Shown in pieces: positions 1-12,000 of a stretch of 64,000 nucleotides of DNA. The translations under genes and the position numbers were made by a program. The stretch is from Phoronis australis. Taxonomy: Eukaryota > Phoronida > Phoronidae. The notes beneath the pieces were generated by a model. That model saw only the letters and a list, made by a program, of their open reading frames with translations. It did not search any database and was not told the origin of the DNA. Where the stretch lies: contig NMRA01000467.1 in assembly GCA_002633005.1 (NCBI GenBank), positions 148,063 to 212,062 of the forward strand, read 5' to 3'. Within the stretch, counting starts at the first letter, position 1, and the number at the start of each line of letters is the position of its first letter.

Positions 1-1283
1 CAGTGTGGCATATTGACTGACTAGTAAATGAAAGCAAACGACGACGGAACTTAACACAACCGAGGTAGAACAATGACTGACTCGGCAGCTCTCACAGTCA
101 GACTATATGAAAAGAAATTGGCGCGAAATGCTTGCCTCCTAAAACGTCACTTCCGGAAGAGCGGACGAGTAATTAATAAAATTACGAAAAGCTGTAATTA
201 AGTGGAAAATATGTCTAGGATAACCAACCAACCTTATTTTAGCTCTAAATGACATGGAAAAAGGTTGCCTTCGCCTTTAACTCCTAATTTGATACTAAGA
301 GACCTACTTGTTTATGGTCCACAGCGTTTGCGCTCGAAGCCTCCTTCTTTTTGTAATGCTTATTACATGTTTTATATTTTGTGCAATCAGTTCGTAACAA
401 ATTTGTTGTATTTAAAATGGTCTTCAATTGCCCAAAAGACCAAATCCGTTTTTTGTGTTGGCAATAATGACACGATTGCTTTGGAAATCGTCTTAAGTTA
501 AGGTTTGACAAAGAGAGAATTATGAGTTTCTGAGTGATTTACTAAGGCTTCGATTAAAATTGACATCTTACCAGCAGCTTCTGTTTTTTCGCCATCACTC
601 AGATTCCATTTTCTTTAAAAAATGAAGTAATTTTTCTTCATTGCACAGCGGAGCAGACGACGGAAACGGACGCGTAGTGCCTAGCGCCACTGCCGGTCGC
701 CTGAGATATCGCGGGAGAGCCTATACCCCCACTCAAACACTAAAACTGCACACATTTAAATCTTGTTTCAGCCGTATAATTTTAATTACCGGGGTCAACA
801 TTTCCCTACGCTCTTGCTGTTTTATTTTATTGCGGCAGCCAAGGGTGGGGGCCCGGACCCCCTGCCCCCCTAAATCCGCCTATGTACTAAAGCTTGGATC
901 CAAAGACTAGTCGCGAGAGTTTGATCTGAGAATTTCCTGCGGGTCTGCTAGACTCAGTTTTGATCGAGTGTTGGAGTTAGTTTTGTTCATGAAGTAAGAC
1001 TGTTGAGCTACGGTTTTAGACAACCACTGATTTTTGGGAAAAATTAGTCAAGGAACCCTACACGTACATTGGTCAATCATTCTCCAATCTTAGAACCACT
1101 TTCGGCAACCTATCAAAGTTGACAGTTTTCAAGAAAACATTTTTAGGTGTTAAAATCGTTTTTACCGCTGTATTTTATGGAAAGAAGTGACATTTGGTTT
1201 ATGAGCGTTTGTTTTGCAGTTATAAATGAAAAAATTGCCCCTAGTAGCAGCTGTGTTCACGTGACGAAAAACGTCTCGAAGCT

Positions 1284-1285
<2 letters not shown>

Positions 1286-1336
<51 letters not shown>

Positions 1337-1343
1337 TGTGTGT
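1286..1343. repeat. (TG)n microsatellite
   Basis: Uninterrupted TG dinucleotides from 1286 to about 1333, then a slightly broken tail. Confidence 0.97.
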
Positions 1344-1792
1344 ACCGTTTTGTGTTTGTTTACCTGTTGTCGAGATACTTTTTGTCATTTCAATTTCTGA
1401 GCAGTGAATGTAGTACTTTCCTATGTTCGAGAAATAAAATTTAAAAAATTAAACTATTACCTTGCAAAAATCCAATCAAACACTTTGTATAGCTAACAGC
1501 GTACACTGTATTTGCAAATTGTCTAGTTCTTAGCCAAATATTCCACTTTTTGATTTTCCCCGCCATCCCGCCACACCATCACCGGCCGTTTTGACACATG
1601 CTGACACTGTCATGCCAAATACTATTTCTTACACGACATTTTCCCGTTCGACCAAAAAACGGAACGTTTCATGGGTGTTTGAAGCACCAACAAATTCCCA
1701 TTCGACTTAAACGTGCACATTTGAGTGTAACGTTTCCCGTTCGACAAAAACGTTGTCGGGACGTTTTTGTGTATTGCCGCGAACAACACTTT

Positions 1793-1880
1793 TATCCACA
1801 GCACATTATAATGATATATCCACAGCACATTATAATGATATATCCACAGCACATTATAATGATATATCCACAGCACATTT
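1793..1880. repeat. 24-bp tandem repeat, about 3.7 copies
   Basis: Unit begins TATCCACAGCACATTATAAT and repeats exactly every 24 bp; the last copy is partial. Confidence 0.95.
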
Positions 1881-4800
1881 TAAATCTACTCAGAAGAACT
1901 GTATCAAACCGGACTAAAGGTCCAACTAACATGTAACATGTATAATTTTGGATGAATGCCTGACTAAATTCTTCTCACAGCAACTGTGAGAGAGATCCAT
2001 ATTCTAATTCTTTGTCTTGATAGAGTAGAAATCTTTCGTGAATCATTGAAATTATTTCCTTGCTGGTTTAGTTAGCCTTTTGTATAATCTATCGTTTGAT
2101 TCCTTTTTATGTTACTATTACATCCTCTTATTGTTCACTTTTTGGTAACACTTGATTTTCAGAATTAAAAAATATGGAATGTGGAATTCATTTTTGTGGA
2201 AACTAAACTATCTGCTGTGTAGTTAGTTGTGCAGAGATTTTATGGCTTATGATGCGTCTGTATTTGAAACTGCGCCTGTATCCGAATTTAGGCCAATGTT
2301 GAATTTTCCGTGACGCTAATTCTTAACTTGTACTGGAAAACACAAAACACACAAAGTCATACACTTGCACAAGAGAACATGCGATAGCACTCGCAATTGA
2401 AGTTGCAACTAACATAAGTGCCAAAGGCTTCATCTAGAAAGACAATGTATTTAGTAGAGGTGCATGGGCCTAAATAGGCACTGGTTCAAATTAGCATAGT
2501 TATCATCGTAACGTTGTTGTTGAATTTGTTATGAGGCACGTGAAAGCATTTTTTTGCAATCCAATCCGCTTAGGTAAGAAATGACGGGTGTTCTATAAAC
2601 TCGCTTCCTCGTTTCAATTGCTCGCCGTCACAACGAGGAAACAGGGAGTTCACGGAAACTAACAAAATCTGTCCTAACCGGCATACGATGAACACCAGAC
2701 CTTTTATTGCAGATGCTGGATGACGCTAACCACAAATTGTAAAACAAGTCGACCTTGCACAATCAGTGTGGTCTTACTGAATCAGATAACGCCTTGGTAT
2801 CAAGACTAAATCAGACCGGCTTATTTTCTATATGTAATTTTCTTTGTTTAACCTTTCCCAATTTAACTGATTTTTACGCGCGTCCACCAGTGATTTTAGT
2901 ATCCCGTTTCTGCGGTTAACGCCAGCATGAAGGAAAGAAATTGTCACTAATTTTCCGTTGCACATGCGAACTAACCCGAAGTAAAATATTTTGCTGCGTC
3001 TTCTATAGATTTTTGTCATCGCACATGGGGTATTATTACATCAAAACTCATTATTTCAAATTCATTGTATGAAGCATAACAGATTGTTTTCTCAACCAGC
3101 ATCATGTTATAATACATGTTTTAGTATTTACATCAGCTTGTTATGAAATATTGAGCTCGTGCACAAAGTTGAAGGTGAATGTCATTTTTGAATGTGTACC
3201 AGTTTTTCGTTGACCCGAGACAAAGAAGTGCTCGATTTGCCCCTTGCTTGCCTTAAAAATACCATCATTTCTTTTAGAAAGATTATGAGGTCACTAAAGG
3301 GATAAAATTTATCTTATTTGTAATTTATTTTGTTCATTTATTTAATGCAAATGAAATAGTGCAAAAATTCGTATCATTGAAGAAACAGAGTACATCTTTG
3401 CTTAATGTCCAAATGTGGACGATTGAATTCAACATTTTTCTTGATGTCCTCGGAACTGAGGTAGCTGAAAATTACAGAGTATTTATATTTGCACCAGAAA
3501 GACGTGATAATGCCTTGCTATTTTAAACGTTTGTTATTTAAACGATGAGATATTTTTACGGATAAGTTATAGGAGGCCTGTCGTACAACGTGTCTTATTT
3601 AAAAATACTCTTTCCGCTTCATTTTGGTTAAAAACATCACAGCACGGATTTTAAAACAAATTAGTTCAGTTTAACCTCAGCCCAAATAATATGAATATGA
3701 CTTTTTAGTTTAATTTTTATTCACCACCACTTAAATGTTTATCATAGCACGTGACAACGGATGCATTATGAGTACTCACTCTACTTCCATCATATGGAAT
3801 GAAGTTTCCGCGCAAACCCCTCCCACTTTTGGTTCTTTATTAGTTGTAAAATAAGACAAACACAAACGGGAGTTTAGTGAACTCTTTCGACTGTCAACAC
3901 TCATCGTGTGTTCTATATCGGTAAATGTAGAGGAAGGAGCATTCTAAATACTTGCACAACGAAATGGGGGACACGGGCTTATATGAAAGTGGTTGGTATT
4001 AAATATTTATCTCCTACGCTAATTCTAAAAAATATCAATAAACGTGTCATTTCTGTGCTTTTTGGTAGGTGTACAGTACACATCAAAAGAGTGTTTGCCC
4101 ACTATCTTCAGTGCGCACTCGACGGTTGCTAGTTAGTGACTGCTGGAAATCCCCATTCTAAGAGGTGGCAAATCCCCATGTTTCTTTATCTTGCAAGAGT
4201 GAAATATATCCTTTATTATTGAAATGGAATAAAGCATATGGATGGCATCGTTGTGGGTGACAGATATCTCTATCTTGTCAAAATGCGATTGATGTGGAAT
4301 TTTATGGAAAACATTCATTGTTCATCGATACCTCTGCGCAAAATCGTTTGTACAAACCATATAAGATTTAAGGTTAGCATATCAATGCATCTATGTGTAG
4401 GAAGCATGATAACTTGGGTTTTTGCGTTTTTTGCACTAACTTTCCACCGAACTTTTCGTTTAAACAATTTTACAGGAGAAAATTTATCGGTCAGGGTCGG
4501 TTCGAATCAGACTGAAGTGGATCCAGTTTTTCCAACATACATGTAGGCGTTCTTAGTCCCCCTTTCTAAATGCTCTGAGAAATCAATTCAAATATCTTTT
4601 CAAATTAAATCAAAACATAGTTAGTTCTGGTCTCTGTTTATTAAACGTTGAGTCCGTGGTGCAGTGTTGTATTTAGTTGCTCATTTCTTTTATCGCAAAA
4701 GAAAATCCTTGCGGGATTTTTTACTCGTCGCTTGGCAAATCATGGCGTTTCAAATCTTACTTAAAACCACCAGACATTGACTGAAATTGACGCGGGTGGT

Positions 4801-7800
4801 CTTTTTAAGTCTGTGAGTCGGAGTAAAGGACAAATCCAGCAATGTTTAATTTTGTCTTATTTGTCAAATTCAATCCCTTTCACACTTGCAATACAATATG
4901 TGACATTTACATTACGCGTAAGCAGATTTATGAAATGACTTTTATTGGTTTCTTTTTGGTGACAAAACTCATTTAAATAACCAAATGCTCACCAAGGTTC
5001 TAGCGAGAGAGGCAAGATTCTGAAAGACCTCTCAAAAGGCAGTGAAAGGCAAGTGGTGCGCGAGTATGTTCGGGAGCTTACTGTCCTATCGTAGTAAAAT
5101 GGTGGCCACTGAAGTGATCGGTCGGACAGGTTGCAATGTTGAATTATAGGAAAGAAATCAATTCCTAAATTATAGGACAGAAATAGCTTCCAATGTTTCC
5201 ACGGTTCCATAAGAAACTGGTCGCACAGTATGGAGTTTGGTCACCAGTTGAACTGAAATTTCAGTTGCGGATCCAGGATATCATAAGGGGGCGGGCCCAA
5301 CATATTGTCTCCGGGAATCGCACAAAGCACGATTGCGTGGGCGCACCCAGCCTAAAATACAGGAGTTCTCGGAAAAAAAACAAAGAGACGGGAAACCGAC
5401 TGCGCCGACGATCTGACTTGAACAGTTGCAATCGTTGGTATATGCCCTCTTTTCGTGAGAAGATATCTGCCAATTTACATAATTATCTTAAAAGTGACTT
5501 GGCCGACAGAGGGCGATGCCAAAACCAACAAATAAAAACAGCCACAAATAAAAACAACGCTTTGTTCGTATTTTCTTTAAAACTTCATTTAGTCAACACA
5601 AATATTGCCTGCGACAGGTCACACAGTTAATAACAAAGCTTTTATGAAATGTGCTTCAAGACAAAAAATGTCAGCCTGCTAAGACTATTTGGCACAGTTT
5701 TGCTGTTTTTCCATTAAGCTAATCTGACTGCTTGTGCAGACCATTGATTAAGGTAATCTGACGGACGCACTAACAAGCTAAGGCCATTTCCTGTTGACTT
5801 ATCCATTCGAACTAGCCACGGCTGAAGAACATGGTTTGCTAATATCCACTTCAGGGTTCAACTGGTTTAAGTTTTTTTAATTTGGCAAGTTAATACTAAA
5901 AACTTGACACATCTTGCTATGGAGTAGATGAGATGTACAAGTGTTTCTGCTATGTAATTCTACCCTGCAGATTTGTTTTATTTGAATTATATTTTCAGCT
6001 CAAAACACAGTTGCACAGGGATTCAAAGGTATAATTATATGTGAATTAGGAAAAATGCAAACAGTTATTTTCGTCAACGAGCATCCACTCCTTTTCAGAG
6101 ATTTTGGCCAAGGATTCAAACAAATTCCATACTTGAAACCTCAAAAGGGCAAAAATTACAAAATTGGTTCTGACCTGTGTATGGGTCATTTTGAAAATCG
6201 CCGACTCACTTCATAGACGGAAAAAAATCGACCAAGTTCAGCTGGCAGCAGGTGACATTGAGGGAAAGAGAGCCTGAACCATTTCAGCCGACACCAAGTG
6301 ATGCTGGGAAAAACGTATACCGACCCGTTCTGAACTTCAAGTTGGCATAATACAAATTTTTTTTTTATTCCAAAATTTGGACAACTTAAAACTAGCACAT
6401 CGCATCAACTTTACTAAAAATCACAATTGGAACCAAATATGCTGTTTTGGTAGGACTGCCATAAAATTCACTGGCCTTGAACAAAATGAGCTTGGTAAGC
6501 TTCTGCCTAACATTACAGGTATTGAATGATGCAGTGTTGTGTTATGCAGTTAAATGCTACACAATACACGGACATCACGACCCAATATGGTTCATCAGCA
6601 AGGTGGCGGACCACTCCGCACAACGAAAACCATGTGACGTCAACTCTAATTATATTTATCTCATTGCGCGGCCCAGTATTCGCACTGCGGTTTGGTGTTA
6701 GCTTGAATGGGACTGGAGTTTAGATATAACAGCTGGAATCTACAATCGTGGACATGTGGGATTGTTTCCACACCCTGTGTATAATATTCACGTATTTTGC
6801 AGTGTTTTCTTTAGTTAGGAAAATACGCTAATTAACAGTGCGTATATGTATTTCTGGAAACCCTTCTTGTCTGAAGGCGCTGTTACTATGAAAACTTTTT
6901 TGCAACTTGACTCTTGATTTTGACTGGCTAATACGCTTTCCGTATACTTTAACAAAAACTTGGACATTGAACATATCAGAGAAATGACTGGAATTCACAC
7001 TGTATTTGATATTATTACAGTTTCGTGTTCTCTTTGGGCTCGGATTGAAAAACCTGGTTTTCATAGACTTCTTGGACCTCTCTCTCGCCTCCAGCCTCTA
7101 TTGACTTGTCACTGAAAAATAATCAGAAAAAATACCCTTACCTTTGCAATAAAAACGTCAGAGGATATCTCGTCTTCTCTTGGGGGTTACATCAAGGTTC
7201 ATTTTGTGTACAGCAAATACATGTCACTATGCAACATGCACAACACGAGAAAAATAAGGCAAAAAATAATTCAAAGTCAAAGAGGGGTCCCTGAAGAAAC
7301 ACACCTTTGCATTCGCTATAAATCGTCTTCTCGAATTTAAAAATCTGAATCAACGTGCTCTGAAAAATCTTTGCATTACAAGTTTTGTCTGACATTTTCA
7401 AAGTATAATAGGTGATTAAGGATACGCTGTCAAGCGAGTGTAGATCATCCGTGCTGCAAAATTAAAAACTAGTGTTCTCCTGCCAAAAATGTCCTGCCAA
7501 GGGCTCCCAAATAGGAATTCCAGCACAGTAGGTGGCATATTTTTTAACTTTTTCTCTGTTCTATAAATGTTTAGCTTACTCCACTGCTTTTGCCCTACGT
7601 CTGTGCCTGTCATTCACCGCCCTCACACCTGCAAATTATTGGGGCATGCACACTCCTGGCCCCTCTACTTCTTTTGTCCCTGTTTAGTGGAGGGCGCTGG
7701 CTCCCAACTTCATAGGTAGGGGGCATCCCTGACTTTTTGGCTTCCTACGCCAATGAAGTAGTCATGATTCGTAAATAATTTTTGCTCATATAAACAGATC

Positions 7801-7895
7801 TTGTAAGAAATGTATGTTACAACAAAGTTTGTGGAAGTTGAATTTCGGTAAAATTGACATCCTGATTCTTCTCCCAAATAGTTGCCAGCCTAAAT

Positions 7896-7935
7896 CACTG
7901 GCGGATCTAGGATGTCGCAAAGGGGCAACCACAAT
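7896..7935. mobile_element. hAT-like terminal fragment
   Basis: CACTGGCGGATCTAGGAT followed by a G-rich AAAGGGGC stretch resembles the CAGTGGCGGATCCAGG ends common in hAT-type MITEs. A similar end in reverse lies at 25478-25502. No partner end was delimited. Confidence 0.4.
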
Positions 7936-8841
7936 TCTCAAAGGGAAGATGTGCGCGTAGTCTCTATACATCTTTTTGGTCGCGTACAGATGGGCCTCCT
8001 AAGTCTGCCCATATGAAACGATATTTCGGTGCATTTTGACATAAGTCAGTTACGAAATTTGAGCAAACCTGTACGATATGCCTCCCAAACAGTAAAGTCC
8101 AGTTACGCCTATGTATGTGTAGAGGGGTTTATTACTTCTTCACACGCCTGCACTGGATGTATGGAGAAATGCCATTATAAGAATGATCTTAGTAGGAGCA
8201 TAGAAAAATGTTCAATTCTGGCCAACTTCGGAACATCATATATCAGAAGTGGCAAATCAGATTGACATGAAACTTTCAGATATTGTGCTTATGCAGTGTT
8301 GCACCAATAACAGTTACAAATTGTTTTTAAGAATGTCCCACATATGCACGAGGGACTGTAAAAAATAGGGCTTATGATTTTTGTGAATTTTTTTAAAGTT
8401 GCATAAAATGAAAACAAAATTGTGACACCCTTTTTGAGATTTTATCTTGAACATTTATGTCATGAGAAATTTGGTCGTGTTTGATCGTGTTTTTTGCTAT
8501 GAATATACTTTTCTTTTGTGCTTAATTTGTTTAAAAGAGCATGGTCATGTGATAATATTAATGGCAGATTGGTGTAAGTCGACAACCAAATTCAAAGGAA
8601 TTCTGCTTCCAAAAATATATACATTGCATATAGTTATGTGGATATTTGGGTAAATGTACGGACTCGTCAATAAGTGTCTACATAACCTGAACAGTTGATC
8701 AAAGGCCAAACGTTTGTGTCCCTATATATCGAGAGCCAGTGCCAAATGCATATTTGTTTTCGAAACCCCCACATAGATAAAACTTATGTTCTACTAAACA
8801 TTATGGCAACAGACCGAATGACAGTCACTCTCCGTTTCAAC

Positions 8842-9000
8842 TCACCGGCAGCGGCATTTTAGCTTGTTGACAACTTCCGCTTCTTCCAAAGTGTCAATTA
8901 ATGGACGCCCGTGCGTTTCCGGTAGAAAGACTGTAATGAGTCCCGTGACTACTCCAGCCACGCCGAATATAATGAAGGGCAGAACTTCCACACTCGATCC
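8842..9000 (-). CDS. SLC22-like transporter exon 8 (terminal coding exon as read)
   Basis: Encodes residues 501-552: TM12, PETHGR and an acidic tail (TLEEAEVV) ending KLKCRCR. The TGA stop at 8844-8842 is part of a good donor consensus, CCG then GTGAGT at 8845-8840. This may therefore be the last exon, or an internal exon ending at 8846 with another 3' exon in 1-8840. Confidence 0.85.
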   Translation of the reverse strand, partial: GSSVEVLPFIIFGVAGVVTGLITVFLPETHGRPLIDTLEEAEVVNKLKCRCR

Positions 9001-12000
9001 CTGAGGGTTAAAAATATAATTTAGCGTAATACCAGGATTCCCAAGTTGCGAGCCCAAAAAAATAAACGTATGCCTGGGTCTCTGCTCTCACAGAAGTCCG
9101 AATAGACAAAGATTCCGTAATAAGTTTGGAAACGGCCATCAACAAAACATTGATCGCTTCTCAGAATGGCCAGGTCCAACATAGATCGCATACATCCAGT
9201 TATCATAGATGGCGTGCGTTAATACCATGCAGCCGGCACAGTGCCGCATAAAATGTCATTGTCTGAAAGTAATTAGTGTAAATTTTCGAATTGTATTTTT
9301 GTGATAGGTAATGCTAACCTTTTGAAGACACAATGCCATAAACACAGGTACAAACACTCACCAGTAGAGCGATATAAGGTGCTATCATGCCACCGGCACG
9401 TGCCCACATAGACCCAGTACCAAGTCCGATGGTTCTTATACTAGTCGGGTAGACCTCAGAGGTGTACACATAGATGATGGCAAACACGGCAGCACTTCCG
9501 GCCTTCCCGATACTTGAGAGCACAATGGTCAACATTTTCAAATCTGCATTAGGAAAGAGGACTATTATCTTTCACGACAAGAGGAACAAATTCGCTACCA
9601 CACTCTCGTCTCAACGTCATGAACCATGGGCGACGCACCATAGGGGGTTGGGGGGCTATAGCTCCCCACTTTTTTCAGTGTGCGTCGCCCATGTGAACGC
9701 TTTCAGCAGTTTTCAGAAATTTAAAAGAAAATAAGTTTATCAGTCTAACGAAATTAACAAAATTGGAACATGTTGCAAATTTAAGCTGTGACGGGACGTT
9801 AGCAACGGTACATTTATTGTTATGCTTATTTAGTTGTTGTTCATTTATTCTTATGCTAATGTTTTTGTTGCGTCTCAGTGCGCCTTTGTTACGTGGACAT
9901 GCGGGCATGCATGACAGTATGTGTCGGGCACTTCGCTAGCGACAGGCTCAGGAGAAGGGTGCTTCCTTTCTTTGCTTACATAAAATTGAGCGTTATCATG
10001 TGTAACTGAACTGAAACGTAATCGTGACGAGGTGAAATACACATTTTTGATGTTCACTGGAGACTTGCTCTGTTACATTTGGCGCCCAACATGGCCTTTA
10101 CCTATGTTTATGTTTTTCTTGCTATATTTTTACGTTTGTAAAAAGTGAAACTGTGTGCCTTTCAGCCTTTCTTTCCATTTTGTGATGCACCACCAGGAAT
10201 GCACTAATTAAACGTAGAAATTGAAAATTTGATGCAAAAGATGTAATTTTAACGAAAACACATGACTTGAAAATAAACTTCGATTGAAGTGGTTGGCACA
10301 AAAATTCGTTGTCGGACATTGAAGTGCAAAGAGTGCCCTAATGTCGTGATGCATTGTTACAGTAGCTTTGATGACTTTACACATAGACCTCTACTAGCTG
10401 TGGAATGCCAACTCCAATCTCGTCAGAGCGACATACTTGTCCGAATTCGAAGAATTCCGCCAAGTAATAAAAATGTTGACGCCCGAAATTCACTCTCACT
10501 ATAAACTATACGAATAAGAGGTGTTGACGCCCAAACCTACCATCAGGGATTGCCATAACCGTTAAGCATCCGACGCCAGACAAAATCATTGCAAGACTTA
10601 GTGGCCATCGCCGCCCCAACTTCATAATAAAGTAACAGGGAATGTAGGCAACGAACTCAACCAGGCCGAGCAGAGTGTTGTTGAGATAGAGGTCTCCAAC
10701 TAAGTTACCCACGTTATATGACAAACCGAAGAACACCATTCCTACGACGAACCAATTCAGCCAAACTATGAGGGTCGTCATGCGCATGTTCGGGTATCGC
10801 AGAGGGTCGAGTACTGATGATTTTGCCGCAGAATGGTCCTGAAAAGATTAATTTGGCGCAATGAAGCGCTACTTGTCTTGGTTTTGTGATTGGAGATCGC
10901 TATGTTAGCACCCTTTTTTAAATTTCAAAAAAGACACCAAATCCTGCTCTGATGACTGGTTTCATCCAAATGACTACAAATATTCTACCACCAACTATTG
11001 TGTGTGAAAGCTTGACTACAGCCTTTCATATTGTAAAATTACTTGATTGAAAACGCGACAGTACTGTACTTTTTGTTGGACAGCTCGATACTCTCTCCCA
11101 TACTTTGTACGAGCGAGATATCAAAATATCAAGCTGTCTAACAGAGAGTACTTGCGTTTAAGTTTACGTTAGCGAAAGGCTACCACCGAATTATACTGTT
11201 GGTAAAATAAAGTACGTTCATGCATTTTTTGAAAAATTCCCGAAATCAAAATTTATTGCATGAACGCAAAAACTGAAAAATTCTTCATTTTACGGCATTT
11301 GTTTTAAAAAATTTAGACGATGAAAATTGTAAAGATACACATCTGCGCATCATACGCATTCCTGCCCAGGGCCCGGTCTCTAATCTTTGTACTCGAAACG
11401 AACTCGAAACTATTTTTGGCAATTTCTCTGCTCCTTTTGTGCGAACTTAAGATAATTGGTTATCAGACTGTGCTCGAATACATTATAGTTTATGCATAGG
11501 AGTTTCTAGTTCAAGTTTGCCCTTGAAGACCCTTATATTCGTGCTACAAACTCGAGTAAAAACTCGAAATTTCGAGTTCAAACTCGAACTTATTGCTTTA
11601 ATATTGGTTTTACAAACTGTGAACTAAGGGCAATAAATTATCTACGTAAGTTATTGTGTACTCGAGCATAGAATAATAGACACTTATCTTAGGATCGCCC
11701 AAAAGTAGAGTAGAAAATGCCAAACCTAATTTCGAGTTCCATTTCGGGTAAAAAGATTGGAGACTGGGCCCAGTTGTGCAGTTCATTGACCTTTCAACAG
11801 GTCACCAAACGTAGACTTCCGTTACTGCTACTTCCTCAGCCTCCGTTTAAACTAATTACTAATTACTAAAATAATAAACTTGCCAGTGAAAAAGGCCTCA
11901 ATTTATAATCTTGCGGGAGAGGGCGTTCGTTTCGTTTCGCCGCCTTGATCAAGATCTCAAGAGCCTCGTCATCGCGTCCCTTTGTCATCAGCCATCTGGG

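Larger units (their letters stand above)
1..8841. other. Region downstream of the transporter, no recognised gene
   Basis: Only short reading frames without recognisable domains. It holds a TG microsatellite, a 24-bp tandem repeat and short pieces resembling hAT-type ends (near 846-890, 5265-5300, 7896-7935). The strand and position allow a 3'UTR or an extra 3' exon of the SLC22 gene; a minus-strand AATAAA lies at 8127-8132. Confidence 0.5.
9544..10540 (-). other. Transporter intron 6
   Basis: Phase 1 GT-AG intron holding the small hairpin and the LTR remnant. Confidence 0.85.

Noticed and set aside
1147-1407. Frame with a Cys-Val repeat
   Set aside because: Translation of the TG microsatellite.
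4490-4515. GGTTCGAATC as a tRNA or SINE B-box
   Set aside because: No A-box at suitable distance upstream and no cloverleaf.
5193-5630. 145-codon plus-strand reading frame
   Set aside because: No recognisable domain, crosses a hAT-like fragment, and has no splice or codon signal of a real gene.
9021-9206. Minus-strand frames between transporter exons 7 and 8
   Set aside because: They lack acceptor/donor support and transporter similarity; they are intron 7.
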